A DNA stretch of 64,000 bases. It comes from Pseudoips prasinana. Taxonomy: Eukaryota > Arthropoda > Insecta > Lepidoptera > Nolidae. Positions 21,536 through 32,170 of the stretch are shown in pieces. The stretch spans positions 25,686,001-25,750,000 of the forward strand of contig OX621260.1 in the NCBI GenBank assembly GCA_951640165.1, given 5' to 3'. Within the stretch, counting starts at the first letter, position 1, and every line of letters begins with the position of its first letter. The notes under the pieces are model-generated. The model was given only the letters and a program-made list of their open reading frames with translations, did no database searches and was not told where the DNA came from. A program made the position numbers and the translations under genes.

Positions 21536-21969
21536 GACTGTACATTTAGATCATAATAGTAGTAAGTAAAAAAGAGTACTGAGTTTGTGCATACATTTTG
21601 GGACTATAATGGGACTCCCACTGAGACTAGTAAGTTCAATATAATGCCATAGACCCATCAATTTAACCGTCACATTTTATAATTTTTTATATTAATTAAT
21701 TTACAATTTAATACAAAATGTAATTTTCTTTGACTGGATAGTTAATACGAAATGACGAGATCCCGGCGTCATTGCATTTTAACTTAAAGCGATAGTTGCA
21801 CTCAAAGCATCTATTTATTCCGTAATAAAATTATAATTTCTACTCCCTAGGACTTTACTAAGTAGCCTATAGCTTCTGATACTTAAATTATCAATGAGAT
21901 AGAGCATCACGCTTTTTTTATGAGTTTATCTTACCCCTAAGGCGTGCTAATAGATGTTGTTTCTTTCTG

Positions 21970-22105
21970 TGAACATCAAGCTGCGATCGCCAACCCGTCT
22001 GCCAAGCAAGGCGATTATGGCATATTTATATCCCCCAATTCTTTGGATAGGCTTTTGTCCGCCAGTGGACGTAATTTGACATGATTTTGATGAACGAAGA
22101 CAGCG
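21970..22105 (+). repeat. LINE 3' fragment
   Basis: It has CTGCGATCGCCAACCCGTCT and GGCTTTTGTCCGCCAGTGGA. The same blocks occur at 53195-53400 and in reverse at 54768-55400. Probably an RTE-type LINE 3' end. Confidence 0.5.
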
Positions 22106-22124
22106 AACTAAGTACATACATACA

Positions 22125-22345
22125 TACATACATAGACTCACACCTGTTTCCCAGAGGGGTAGGCAGAGACAACGGATTTCCATTTGTCACGATCTTTGCA
22201 CACGTCTTTTGCCTCCATTACTGTCATTATATTCTTCATACATGCTCGCCGGTTTAGGGTACTTCTGACCTGCCCTTTCTTGAGAACGTCTCTGATTTGG
22301 TCAGAGAATGTTCGACGAGGTCTAAGTAAGTCAGAGTTCATGCTA
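22125..22345 (-). pseudogene. LINE-derived remnant
   Basis: The minus strand reads RPRRTFSDQIRDVLKKGQVR, CMKNIMTVMEAKDVCKDRD and KWKSVVSAYPSGKQV followed by a stop. I recognise this as a recurrent retroelement-derived C-terminal segment but cannot name the clade. Copies lie at 16600-16930 and 50580-50745 (opposite strand). A (CATA)n run (22111-22133) abuts it. Confidence 0.45.
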
Positions 22346-22937
22346 TCGGCTAAAAAGAAACATTGCAAGGGCTTACTTCTGTAGGTATTAAGTTCCTAAA
22401 ATTTCAACTTAACAAAATCATTAAAATTGTGTTCCTCAAAATTCCCAAATGATTTGATAAGTACTTATCATCTCCCTATTCCGCAATGTCACATAAATTA
22501 TAATGAGGTCTGTCACGAGCATGTCGGCGTGGCCCGCCCGGCGCCCCGACATATTGAAGTGACTTTATAATTGTAAAGCAAAAGAGTAAACATGATTTTC
22601 GTTTCCCATTTAAAGAGCAAACACACTTGTTTGCAGATGAGCTCGCTGAGATATGCTTACGCATAAGACATGGTTTAACGCAGAACAGCGTACGACCCCT
22701 TCATTTACTGCGAAGCGAATTTTATATCATCTAATGTGTTTATCAAAATATACCGGATGGACATAAAACGCATGATAAGTAAGAATCGAATTTTAGGTCT
22801 TACCCGAATATAAAAAGGGAGGCAGTTTTCTATTCGGCCTTATTATTTTTGTGTTTGTTACGCGATCTCTCCGTTGTTTTTGATTTAACGATGGTTCCAT
22901 AAAATGGGTTTAATAAGAGTGGTTGAATTTGGTTTTT
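22346..22937. other. Unassigned DNA
   Basis: It has a small GC-rich patch (22520-22548) but no gene or shared repeat that I recognise. Confidence 0.35.
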
Positions 22938-23228
22938 GGAACAAAGTTCCTTATCGCGCGTTGTGAAATAGGACTAGACAGAAAAAAATCTTACGAAAAG
23001 TTGTCACGACACTTTTTGCAGCTGTGCGGCGTGCGCATGTTTCTCTGTCTGTCTCTCTCTCTCTCTCTCTCTTATAGAAAGCAAGCCAGATATTTTCATT
23101 TCTATTTCGCATTGAACAGTGTGGTGTCGCGACGATTATTTTTGTTGAGTATATACAGGTTTTTTGTACATAATAAATAATAAGAAATAACTTCGTTCCA
23201 TCCGGGTGTCCCTTGACACATCTCAAGT
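22938..23228 (+). mobile_element. Helentron-like element, copy 2
   Basis: The opposite orientation of 546-829. It starts GGAACAAAGTTCC, has a (CT)n microsatellite at about 23051-23072, then AACTTCGTTCC and the stem-loop GGGTGTCCCTTGACAC, and finishes CTCAAG before a T-run. Confidence 0.65.
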
Positions 23229-23249
23229 TTTTTTGTTTTTAAAATTGCA

Positions 23250-23297
23250 GTATATGCATATGTATGTTGGAACTTTCCAACATACATATGCATATAC
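23250..23297. repeat. Perfect palindrome, 23-bp arms, 2-nt loop
   Basis: GTATATGCATATGTATGTTG and its inverse, with the arms 23250-23272 and 23275-23297 and CT between them. It begins about 20 bp after the Helentron-like copy. Confidence 0.9.
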
Positions 23298-23309
23298 CAA
23301 ATCTTCAAG

Positions 23310-23510
23310 GTACGCTAGAGATCGTGGGTTTGCTCACCAACAAGAAAAGAAGATTATTTGTTCTGTATGTAACTGGAATTTATCTATAATATGCATGTAT
23401 TTAGAAATATATAAGTATGTTTGTCAGTTGTCTACTTGCCATACCACAGGCTCTACCGAGTTTGGGATCAGATGGCAGCGTGTTAGTTGTCCCAAGATAT
23501 TAATTATTTA
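23310..23510 (+). mobile_element. SINE-E-like 3' body
   Basis: GAGTTTGGGATCAGATGGCA, GTTGTCCCAAGATATTAATT and the AAATATATAAGTATG stretch fit the SINE-E tail. The head is worn (GATCGTGGGTTTGCTCACC). Confidence 0.45.
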
Positions 23511-23930
23511 TTTATATAATTTATCCACAAAGTCAGCACGGTTAAAATGTTCTTATGATACGCGCGGTGGTAGACAATCATTTATCACGGTGATATAGAT
23601 GGAATTTTCACTTCTGGCGAGAAATATACTTTTTGATATTTACTTCTTGTAGTAAATATGAATAATGTCCTGCTGAGTATAGTCTGGTTCAACAGTGAAA
23701 GTCCACCTCAATTGAGAAGATCCAGCGAAACAAACTTAGTGGGTGTCTCTACCAAAACGGCCCAGTTTAGTGGTCCGGTGAAACATACTCAAGAGACCAT
23801 ATAGACGAGGTTTAGTCCACTTACTGAAATTATTTAACAGGCTAACACAATATTTGCTCGAACATTCGTTATTTTTACAGCGAACATTTAAGTGCAAGAT
23901 TACTTAAAGCTAAATATGATATGTATTGTA
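23511..23930. other. Unassigned DNA
   Basis: No recognisable gene. AGATCCAGCGAAACAAACTT near 23719-23738 resembles, in reverse, a stretch near 1850-1880 (GAGTTTGTTTCGCTGGGTCT), suggesting an old dispersed repeat. Confidence 0.35.
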
Positions 23931-24064
23931 CAGACGCCAGCACATCAATCTACCCAATCTGTCAAATTTCCCCAAGTGAAAGTGAACCTTATACGTTTGT
24001 GATAAAGTTGAAATACTATAAAAGAAATTTGACAGATTGGGGTAGCTGGCAGCGCTGGCTTCTG
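23931..24064. mobile_element. Mariner-like MITE, copy 2
   Basis: Termini CAGACGCCAGCACATCAA and its worn inverse GCAGCGCTGGCTTCTG. TA flanks the left side. Same family as 2866-3000. Confidence 0.8.
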
Positions 24065-24356
24065 CACTAATAAAATAAATGGAACTATATGTTGGGTTGG
24101 TATTATCCAGCAAATACGCTGTTTAAGAGATAATGTGGAAACCGTTATACGTCTCCAAGCTTAATTATCGCATTATAATAGCTACCCAAGCAGCAAAATG
24201 TGGTCTAGTAATTGTCCTGGAACCACCATTTCATTAGACTATAACGGAATAGTAAGCAATTATAACCACGGAAAAGGGCCCAATTTATAGGCGTATTTTA
24301 GCTAATTAAATATCTATAGTAGACTTGGTGAATACCATTTTGACCAATAACGGCCA

Positions 24357-24522
24357 TATAGTTGGACTATGTAAAACTATTTTCTCCCGCGAAGCAAACT
24401 ATCAGCGCTTAATGGAACCAATCACGACAATAGTAACCTTATAGTTAGACCACGTAGAACTATTTGCTCTCGCGAAGCTAACTATGAGCGCTAAATTGAA
24501 CCAAACACGACAATAACGTACA
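24357..24522 (+). repeat. 83-bp tandem duplication in the left subterminal region
   Basis: Two diverged units share TATAGTTGGAC/TATAGTTAGAC, CGCGAAGC, AACTAT and GAACCAA...CACGACAATA, and start 83 bp apart (24357 and 24440). It lies within the transposon at 24185-26548. Confidence 0.7.
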
Positions 24523-25094
24523 CGGTGAATATCTTACAAGCTCATACAAAGTGATGTGAATTTGTAAATGTTGCTATGCACATTTGTAAAGATTAATTAA
24601 TATTGATAAAGGTAAGTTATTATATTTTTATAATAAATATTATCTAGAATAAGAGTAGGGTGTTAGTTAACAATAAGTGAAGCCGTGTTTGACTGTGCAT
24701 GGCGCAGGTATATTTTCGGTGAAGTGTGATAAGTTTTTTGTCAAAATTTTTAAACGCCCCTCGAAATTCACGTTTTCATTAAGTTGAATTTTAAAATAAT
24801 GTTGGTTTCAGTAAGACATACAACGAAAAGTCGCCATCTTGACAAACTTGGTCTTCCCAAATACATTAACAAACCGTTATAGGCGTACTTTGTTACAAAT
24901 GGTAAATATCAGAACTATTGCTTGGCCATATTGTTTGGAATTAGAGTTCCGCAAATATTGTAATGTTACTCTATGTTGTTATTAGGTACCGATGTCTTAT
25001 TTTCATATTTTTGTTTAGGTGTCAGGTGTGAAAATGGTAATGTTTCTGGACGTCGATAGCTTTTTAACTAAAAGAGATTTTCGAGCTTTAAAAA

Positions 25095-25529
25095 TTGTTT
25101 GAAATATTTTCTACTTCTATTTTGTGCTTTCCCTTGCTAACTTGGTTTATTGTTTCACAGAATCGTGATCAAGACCAAATTAGTGAGATGCCAACGGTCT
25201 CTCGAGAAGATACTCGTTCAAATACTACAAGATCACTTCATTTACAACAAAACTCGGCTACCATTCAATCCGGATCAGCAATTTTACCTGTATCTTCTTT
25301 TATCGCGCAAAACCCTCAACTTGTCATAACAGAAGCAGAAAAAACACTGTCAGATGTCATTTTAAATGCTGAACATTTCGTTCTTTACAACACGGATAAC
25401 CAAATACAGCCTGTCGAGGATGGTCAAATTCTACAACTTCAACATGAAGTAAAGTCAATCAAAGAAGACATTAAAACCATCATACCAAATCAAAATCCAC
25501 TTTATGAAATACAAACTAACATGTGCTGA
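25095..25529 (+). CDS. Hypothetical transposon-encoded protein
   Basis: A 144-codon frame inside the TIR transposon. Its first 20 or so codons are probably intronic: TTGTTTCACAG at about 25150-25160 is a good splice acceptor, and the protein-like composition starts after it at NRDQDQISEMPTVSREDTR. The rest is polar, rich in S, T, Q and N, and ends with a short heptad-like segment (LQHEVKSIKEDIKTI) that could be a coiled coil. No catalytic motif was recognised. It may be an accessory protein or part of a transposase. Function unknown. Confidence 0.4.
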   Translation: MFEIFSTSILCFPLLTWFIVSQNRDQDQISEMPTVSREDTRSNTTRSLHLQQNSATIQSGSAILPVSSFIAQNPQLVITEAEKTLSDVILNAEHFVLYNTDNQIQPVEDGQILQLQHEVKSIKEDIKTIIPNQNPLYEIQTNMC

Positions 25530-25569
25530 GTGCTGTGTCGAAGAGAGATTCAGAATGAATTAAACTCGT

Positions 25570-25689
25570 ACATCCAATGACCGTTTCAAGAAAGCAAGAA
25601 GACGTAGATGTAGACATGTTATAAGAAATCTAAGAGAACTTGAAGAATTTGAAACAAACTTAACAAATACATTTATTCAAAATTTCTAA
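25570..25689 (+). pseudogene. Probable last coding segment of the same transposon gene
   Basis: Forty codons in another frame read SNDRFKKARRRRCRHVIRN then LRELEEFETNLTNTFIQNF and a stop, with AATAAA starting at the stop region (about 25688). The basic composition and the adjoining polyadenylation signal suggest a real C-terminus, joined to the upstream frame by splicing or separated from it by a frameshift. Confidence 0.4.
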
Positions 25690-25910
25690 TAAAGAATTGA
25701 ATGCCGCATGTCGTATTGTATTCTACAGCCCATTTTCTAAGATCGCTATGTAGTTGAAAATTGGAATAGTTTTCAATATCGCATTCCTCTTCTTGTACAG
25801 GTTCCTCACTAACACAATCTTCCAAGTCTACATTTAAAATTGCTTTTATCGATTAAACGTTTTTTCGTGCAGAATCATTAAAATAAACATTTTGTCTTAA
25901 ATTTTCACAA
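25655..25910 (-). pseudogene. Convergent minus-strand coding remnant
   Basis: The minus strand reads NCYCENLRQNVYFNDSARKN, a stop, SIKAILNVDLEDCVSEEPV, then SNFQLHSDLRKWAVEYNT and, after a one-base frame change, HAAFNSLLEIL. The LRKWAVEYN...LLxIL pattern resembles a segment I associate with insect transposon proteins of uncertain family. It overlaps the plus-strand tail at 25570-25689. One stop and one frameshift make it non-functional. Confidence 0.45.
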
Positions 25911-26653
25911 TAACAATTTTGTACGGAACCTTCTCATATTTCTACGATTCAACAAAATCAAAATATCCGTACTGAGACTATAACAGAATTTGCAAGACCA
26001 CTACAAACCAATGTTTTCTTGTTCAGGTCACCACGGATATAGTTTTGGATACTAAGTATATTATATTAAACCTTTATAAGCGTGTTAAGATTATAACGAT
26101 ATTGGTTTATACCACTATATAACCGCTCCATTTTACTGATAATTGTTCTGTAAAGTAAATTTATAAACCCTTATAAAACCAAGTAATCAATGCAAATAGT
26201 ATCCAGAATGTTTAGTTCTGTTTATCACTCTTATTGGTGTACTTTACTTATAGTGGTTCTATAATGTTTCTTGTTAGTAGTTATAAGCATAGCTTACCAG
26301 TTTATCTACTCTTGAGTGCGTTTACACCCTCGCGATACTTTTATAGGTCACCCAAGCTTATATTTGACCTTTAATTTCGGCCTATAAGTAATTATAAGCT
26401 AATGTATAGGAGGAGATATACTATAAGGCCCAACTAACTCCATGCTTGCTATTATAAGCGATGCAGCAAAAACTAGAACCCTTAAGAGAACATTTAAAGT
26501 GCTGGAGTCCTATAACGTCTGCACTATAGGATAATTTTGCTGCTTGGGTAACGCTCAGGCTAATTTCTGAATGAAGGTATCAAATGCCAGAGATTAGACA
26601 GCTTTAGGCATTATACCTTATGTATTAATTAAGCTTACAGATGTATATTAAGC

Positions 26654-26992
26654 TCTTAAAGGAATTGGATAGGCTACGTGTGTTCAAAATACACCTTTTT
26701 TGTACCAAAATCAGCGATATTAAATATCTAAACAATTGAAAAATTGTACAGTACACTTGCATGATATCGGATGATTTTAGTTTTATTTTTTAAATAAATA
26801 ATTACGTTACACATAAGTTATAGCAAATAATAGCCATTTTTTTAAGTTCTATTTTAAATTTAAACTTATCAAACGTCGTGCAAATCTTTTGCACGACTTT
26901 TCTTTATTTTTCAAATTTAATCAATGTTGCCCATTTTGGTACAGAAAGTAAAATGTATTTAGCACATATTTAGCCTATCGGATGCCCTTAAG
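26654..26992. mobile_element. TIR element, family K
   Basis: About 65 bp of imperfect inverted termini: TTGGATAGGCTACGTGTG and TTTGTACCAAAATCAGCGAT at the left, TAGCCTATCGGATGCCC and CCATTTTGGTACAGAAAG at the right. No coding. An inner 9-bp hairpin, AAGTCGTGC/GCACGAC-like, lies near 26876-26900. A one-ended remnant is at 51265-51362. Confidence 0.65.
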
Positions 26993-27476
26993 GCGAGGCA
27001 TTGATGAAACATAAATAAGCGACTGAGCGGCGCCAGACGACAAACAAATCCGCAAGCGATCTTCCTGGTGTCAAAAGGTCGGTCGCGCCACAACACTTTT
27101 ACTTTGATAAAGTAAAGCCTTTTATCAATATTATATAACCCAAATTAACCGTAAGAAAAGCCCCAACTATAATTACATTATTGTGGAAAAGAGCTGATAC
27201 TTTAACACTGCTGGAACGTTATCAAACACAGCATAGAACCACCGCAAGGAAAATGGCTTTCAAATGAAAACCGCATCGAAATCGTTTGCGGCATCACAGA
27301 GACAAACATCGAAGTCAAACTTATAACACCCATCTTTTTGCGTCGGAGTTAAAGTATTATTAAAAGACTTAAGTATACATTTTGAATTATCTATCCCGAC
27401 TATTTGGAGACGAAACTAGTTCTCGTTAGCTTGTAAAATAAAAAAAAAACTTGTGTGTACTTATGTACACGCGTTA
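26993..27476. other. Unassigned DNA
   Basis: No recognisable gene or repeat. Confidence 0.4.
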
Positions 27477-27613
27477 GAAGTTATACTTCTTAATATTTCA
27501 TACCACCTAGAACTAACGTCATGCTGTAAAATTTTTTGGTGTCGGTGTGCGCGCGCATCGTAAAAATTCACTCTCATAATTTTTCTCCATCGCGCCAAAA
27601 GAAGTATAACTTC
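27477..27613. mobile_element. TIR element, family N
   Basis: It is 137 bp with ends GAAGTTATACTTCTT and AAGAAGTATAACTTC, each end itself nearly palindromic. It matches 56410-56564 in reverse through CATACCACCTAGAACTAACG and CATCGCGCCAAAAGAAG. A CA/GTGCGCGC tract lies in the middle. Confidence 0.75.
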
Positions 27614-28499
27614 AATAAAAAAATTGTAAAATAAAAAGTAGATATTAATTTTTTTTCTCTTTGTATAGGTCAACTAATTGTGTAAAGCTATTACTAAAGG
27701 GGTGCTAAAGATGTGACAAATTAAAAAATGATCAGGTTCAAATATATTATACTTAGTTCCTTATTAAATCATTATAAAAAATAATATATAAATAATAATA
27801 GTTATTAAACCTTCACAAGTACTACAAAGTGTAACCATTATTCAAGATACGATCCACGATTTTACGAATGAACCAGATCTTTGAAGTGAAAACTTTTTTA
27901 GACTTTTTGGTTAAACAAAAATCATGGACCTCGCGTCATAGCGGTCACTTCACGCTTCCCATGAGCTATATGTATAACTATTGTGTTGTAGTTTATTTAG
28001 ATTACAAGTGTGAAAATTAATTTTTATTCTTAATAATTTCTTAAATTCTTAATAAACTCTACTCCGCGTGTATTTTTAATTGACTTTTTTTTAATGTTAG
28101 ATATCCTACATAACCGTTCTGAACATATATTACTATTATTATTTTACCTCAAAACCGCGTATAAATATATCGGTACAAATAATAGGTAAACCTATGCTGC
28201 AATATCAAAAGTACAGATGGGTTGCGTGAAAAACAAATGTATTAAAATTCGCCTATAAATAGCTTTATTAAAATCTGCTCGTGCCCGGCTGTTGAACTGC
28301 GGGGCGCCATAGGGAGGCGCGCTACGATAATTGACTATTATATTGTTGCTAACACTCATTATAACTTATGTATTGCATAAAGTACACTATACGAATGTTA
28401 TTGTGCGTTTAAGCACTTTTGCCATACCTACTATTGGAATCAAATATAACAGCTCACTTAGGACCCTTAACTTGATCCGCGGTGCTTTTGCAGCTGGCT
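27614..28499. other. Unassigned AT-rich DNA
   Basis: No recognisable gene. The 97-codon frame at 28331-28624 runs into the family M repeat and is fortuitous. Confidence 0.4.
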
Positions 28500-28770
28500 T
28501 CTCTAGTTGCAAATCTCTCATTTTATGGGGCTATAGCCTCTTTACATCATTCTGTCCCCCGCTTTGCTCTGAGGGAAGTGGAACTATTCATTTTCTAACT
28601 CCTCCTTTTTCTCTTTCTGATTAAACTCGTTGCGGGATTCAAGACAGTTAAAGTGATTCCCCGGAACATGCCTGAGCTTCACCGCTCAGTGGCATTTCAT
28701 TGTGTGCCACTGTTGATCCTGGCTTACAGGAGTTGCAGTGGTGGGTAAGAGGGAGGGACTATAAAAAAAT
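28500..28770 (-). repeat. Family M dispersed repeat
   Basis: Reverse copy of 14316-14495, with longer flanks: AACTCCTCCTTTTTCTCTTT, TTGCGGGATTCAAGACAGTT and CCTGGCTTACAGGAGTTGCA. Unclassified. Confidence 0.6.
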
Positions 28771-29235
28771 AATATACGAATGTTAGTACTAGTGATAAGA
28801 TTAAAGAATGACCCTAAGCATATATGCATCTACAGCAAATTTTGATCAGCGATGGAACTTTTGGTAATTAGGCGTACGTTTGTAGACCCGTGGCCCAGAG
28901 TGGGTGATCCAACATAGACACCATGAAGTAAACCAATTTAATCTATACTATGTAGGAATTATAAATGAATAATTACGCATTCTGTAGTGTGCGTAGGTAA
29001 TCAATCGATTTAGTATGTTTTTTTTTTATGTGTATCATTACCATGACTTGGGGAAACACGTCACATATATTGTATCGCCAATCGACATGACGGTCTCTCC
29101 AACCGTTATAACCTCTACTAGACTCATAAATATGTTTACGAAATCACTTTTAACTATGAATGAAATATATTTTTATGTATAAATGGCTAGAATTATAAAT
29201 TTTGCCATCGTCTTAACATATATAAATACTTTTTA
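28771..29235. other. Unassigned DNA
   Basis: No recognisable gene or repeat. Confidence 0.4.
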
Positions 29236-29606
29236 ATTTTATAGCATTGTTCGCAATGCAAAGCGTTTATCTAATCTCAAAAATGGGAAATAATAAATTT
29301 AATCGTCCGGCGGGTCTCTTTGCATTGCGAATAATGCTATAAAATTTAATAATTTGGAAGGTATTATCAAAATGATATGATCTTTCACATGCAACTGTGA
29401 ACATATCAGTCAGCCATGTTTCTAGAAAAACAAAATCGATGGATAATACCTACATCCTCCGGAAGGGTGTTAGCAAGGGAATCCTAAATTTGATCTGCCA
29501 GCGTGTATCGTTCGTAGCTTAACGCAGAGCGCCTACCCCGGATTGGTAGATGGTGCAGGTTCGAGACCCGCCGGAGGATTAAATTTATTATTTCCCATTT
29601 TTGAGA
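29236..29606. mobile_element. Foldback element with tRNA-like segment, copy 1
   Basis: The outer inverted repeat TTTTATAGCATTGTTCGCAA occurs at 29237 and, inverted, at about 29314-29342, so the left part is a deletion derivative. The right part continues through TTGGAAGGTATTATC, CCTCCGGAAGGGTGTTAGCA and a tRNA-like segment to ATTTCCCATTTTTGAGA, which is the inverse of CTCAAAAATGGGAAAT near 29277. The same sequences are arranged more fully at 35482-36171. Confidence 0.65.
29507..29579 (+). other. tRNA-like segment (not a functional tRNA)
   Basis: ATCGTTCGTAGCTTAACGCA supplies an acceptor 5' strand and D-arm, GGTTCGAGACCCGCC the T-arm region. In this copy the anticodon-arm bases (CCCCGGATTGG) and the acceptor 3' strand (GAGGATT) are worn. 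See 35546-35618 for the better fold. Confidence 0.55.
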
Positions 29607-29844
29607 ATATATAAATACATTTTTTGATATTAATAAATTTGATATCAGTGCCCATCGTCAGAAATTAGCAAAAGAAAACTTAATCTTCCGTATTACTAAC
29701 ATTACTAAAATACCTACATTAGGCTTTTGATTTCGTAATGTTGGTTCTTACACCGTGTACCTCTATGGAAAGCGAAATATTTATCTGATGTAGTTAGTTT
29801 GTTTGTAAAATAAAAAGCTTTATACTGTGGAATTTGGTATTTTG

Positions 29845-29940
29845 TGGATACCGTACGTAAGATCGGCAATTGTGGAGATCTTTGGGGGAAGCCTTTGTCC
29901 AGCAGTGGACGTCTTTCGGCTGACAGGATGATGATTTTGC
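29845..29940 (+). mobile_element. RTE-type LINE 3' end fragment
   Basis: GATCGGCAATTGTGGAGATC and GGAAGCCTTTGTCCAGCAGT are the end of the RTE-type ORF also found at 57365-57842, followed by GATGATGATT-like tail sequence. Confidence 0.6.
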
Positions 29941-30033
29941 ACTTATAGTTTATTTGTTCCATAAATAAGCTTAGTCTACATTCAAATTATTTATTACTCT
30001 CACATTCAAAGAAGGTATTGGTGCTATACATCT

Positions 30034-30359
30034 TCTATACATAATAAATAATATAATAAAATCGTAGGAAAGTCAAAACTGTACATTGAATATTTTTTTA
30101 AAAGGATACTTGGCCCGCGATCTAACATTGATATCGAAGCCAAAAATATCGATTTTAGAATTTTTGTCTCTTTGTCTGTATGTATGTCCGGGCTAAACTC
30201 AAAAAGTACTGCATGGATTTACTTCAAATTTTGCATGAATATTACTAAGAGGTCGGGTCAACATATAGGGTACTACATATTATCACGCTATCATCTACGG
30301 GGGAGGAGCTGTGATAATTTATAAAGTTTAACGCGGGTAAAACCGCGGGCCACAGCTAG
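30034..30359 (+). mobile_element. Non-autonomous Helitron
   Basis: It starts near TCTATACATAATAAATAATA and closes with GCGGGTAAAACCGCGGGCCA and CAGCTAG followed by T. Inside are AATCGTAGGAAAGTC, AGTACTGCATGGATTTACTT and ACGGGGGAGGAGCTGTGAT, shared with 35698-36006 and 58791-60236. No coding capacity. Confidence 0.75.
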
Positions 30360-31162
30360 TACTTGATAAACTTTTTAATTCACACTTGTCTTAGATAGAC
30401 TTGTTAAATTCTACATGCCCAAATAGCCATTTCCGTTGACCAACTAATTCGTATATAACTAATTCTATGGCGTGAACGCACAGCAGGGCAGCGGTTGTTT
30501 TTCACTAAGCCTGCGCTCATATGTCAGACGAAAGACGAACCATAAGAGTCTAGACTTCGTTATCACGAGATAAGTTGACATCAAAACTACCTCACTTAAA
30601 GGTGCAAATTTTAACCACGTCAGCTCGAGAAATGCTTTGTCTTATTCACTTAAAATAACTCAAAATTCATTATTTATTATCACCTGTCAAAAGGTTGTTC
30701 CAAGACCATCTGTATATGAGTGGTGAGTGGTAGCGTAGCTTATAAATATACACTAATTTCAGTGCGTTTTGTTTTCTAAAAGCTACTAATAGGCACAGTT
30801 TTTAGCGATGTACCGTTTGTTTCTTAAACCCGTTTTTGTAATTGATTATTTAATGGTAATATTATAAAAATCAAGCAAGAAGAACATACATCAACTTAAT
30901 ATGCTATTTTTTTTTGAATTTACACTTATTACGCACGCTTGATTTGGGAATAAGCTGACGAAAGTCTTACGAAAAGTGTAATCGGTGAAGGCAAACGGAA
31001 GTTGAGAGGGAGATATAAGTTATTGAAGATAGAAGAAGAGAGAGAGTTACGTTTCGTATATTACCGTAGGGGCAAAAGAGAGAGGTGCGGGCACACGTTA
31101 CGATTCGTATATTTAAGTTTTACCTCAGTCGTGTGGCCTATAGCTCACTCGTCCTTTTTGTC
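30360..31162. other. Unassigned DNA
   Basis: GA-rich patches near 31000-31090 produce a 69-codon frame at 31002-31211 that I regard as fortuitous. Confidence 0.4.
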
Positions 31163-31296
31163 CAGACGCCAGCACATCAAGCTACCCAATCTGTCAGATT
31201 TCCCCAATTGAAAGTGAATCTTATACTTTTGTGATAAAGTTGAAAATGTATAAAAGAAATTTTACAGATCGGGGTAGCTGCATGTGCTGGCGTCTG
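31163..31296. mobile_element. Mariner-like MITE, copy 3
   Basis: CAGACGCCAGCACATCAAGC and its inverse ending GTGCTGGCGTCTG, then TA. The left flank is TC, not TA. Same family as 2866-3000. Confidence 0.8.
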
Positions 31297-31974
31297 TATT
31301 TTCGTCTTGCAATCATTTCTTACCAAATATGAGCATAGGCCTAAGGAAGTCCTGTAAGATTCTCTGTCGTAATATCCTGCATGTTCTTCCATTGTTCATT
31401 CCTCATTGTCGTAGGTATTATAAAGCAATAATGTTTTAAATTATTTAAATGTCCTAGAGGTACATTTAAATAATCCTTTTTAGTGAAAGGGTTTCATTTC
31501 CAGAACAGACGATAACTCCCTATTCGAATGCTCACTGAGTTTGATAGTTTTTATAGGGATCGCTGAAACAGTCCTCATCAGACTTGAGACAAACAAGATA
31601 ATACATTATGCTAAAAGACTTTTGACATAATATAAACAGAATAAGAAATACTTATTTGGCACCGTTTTCAGAGAAAAGGTTTTTTGCTTCTATAAATATA
31701 AGTCACCATGAAAGGGTTTGACTTACCTACCTACAGAACTATATACTAGCAAAGTGCGTGGGAGTAAAGTACGTAGCAAAATTAATTTCAGTTTTAGATT
31801 TATGTAAAAGTGTAGAGTGGTTTTGTTATTAATAACACATTGGATCTTAAGTTATCTGAATAAATATTTTCACATAGTACCCTAGCCTATGACGCTTGCT
31901 ACAGACGTCACTACGTTCCCCTCTTCAATGTGCTACAATAACAAAATAATGTTATACTTACTTACTTATCGTGT
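31297..31974. other. Unassigned DNA
   Basis: No recognisable gene or repeat. A small inverted pair, TTATTTAAATG/CATTTAAATAA, lies near 31440-31474. Confidence 0.4.
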
Positions 31975-32170
31975 GGGCAGTGGTTACCCTAGTGTCAGAG
32001 TTGTTCAAGCCGCCCAGTAGGCCGCTGACATGGCTTAACGACTGTTTCCTAATGGCTACAACCGGACCGACAGCTTAACGTGCTCTCCGAAACACGGAGA
32101 CGCTCAGAAATTAAACCACTATGGCGGTCACCCATGCATGGACTGACCGCGAGCCTATTTGCATGACCTC
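31975..32170 (-). repeat. Family C dispersed repeat
   Basis: In reverse it carries GCGGTCAGTCCATGCATGGG, the CCGTGTTTCGGAGAGCACGT block and the AGTCGTTAAGCCATGTCAGC block of family C. Confidence 0.55.

Larger units (their letters stand above)
24185..26548. mobile_element. 2.36-kb DNA transposon, family unassigned
   Basis: Perfect 15-bp inverted termini CCCAAGCAGCAAAAT lie at 24185-24199 and 26534-26548, each bordered by TA, consistent with a 2-bp target duplication. Both subterminal regions hold many TTATAG/CTATAA-type motifs (for example near 24240, 24290, 24440, 26075, 26390, 26450 and 26515), as transposase-binding arrays often do. The interior has a plus-strand frame with a polyadenylation signal and a convergent minus-strand coding remnant. 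I cannot assign it to a named superfamily. Nothing in it is intact enough to be called autonomous. Confidence 0.7.

Noticed and set aside
23206..23598. A 130-codon frame as a gene
   Set aside because: It crosses a perfect palindrome and a SINE-like segment, so the frame is fortuitous.
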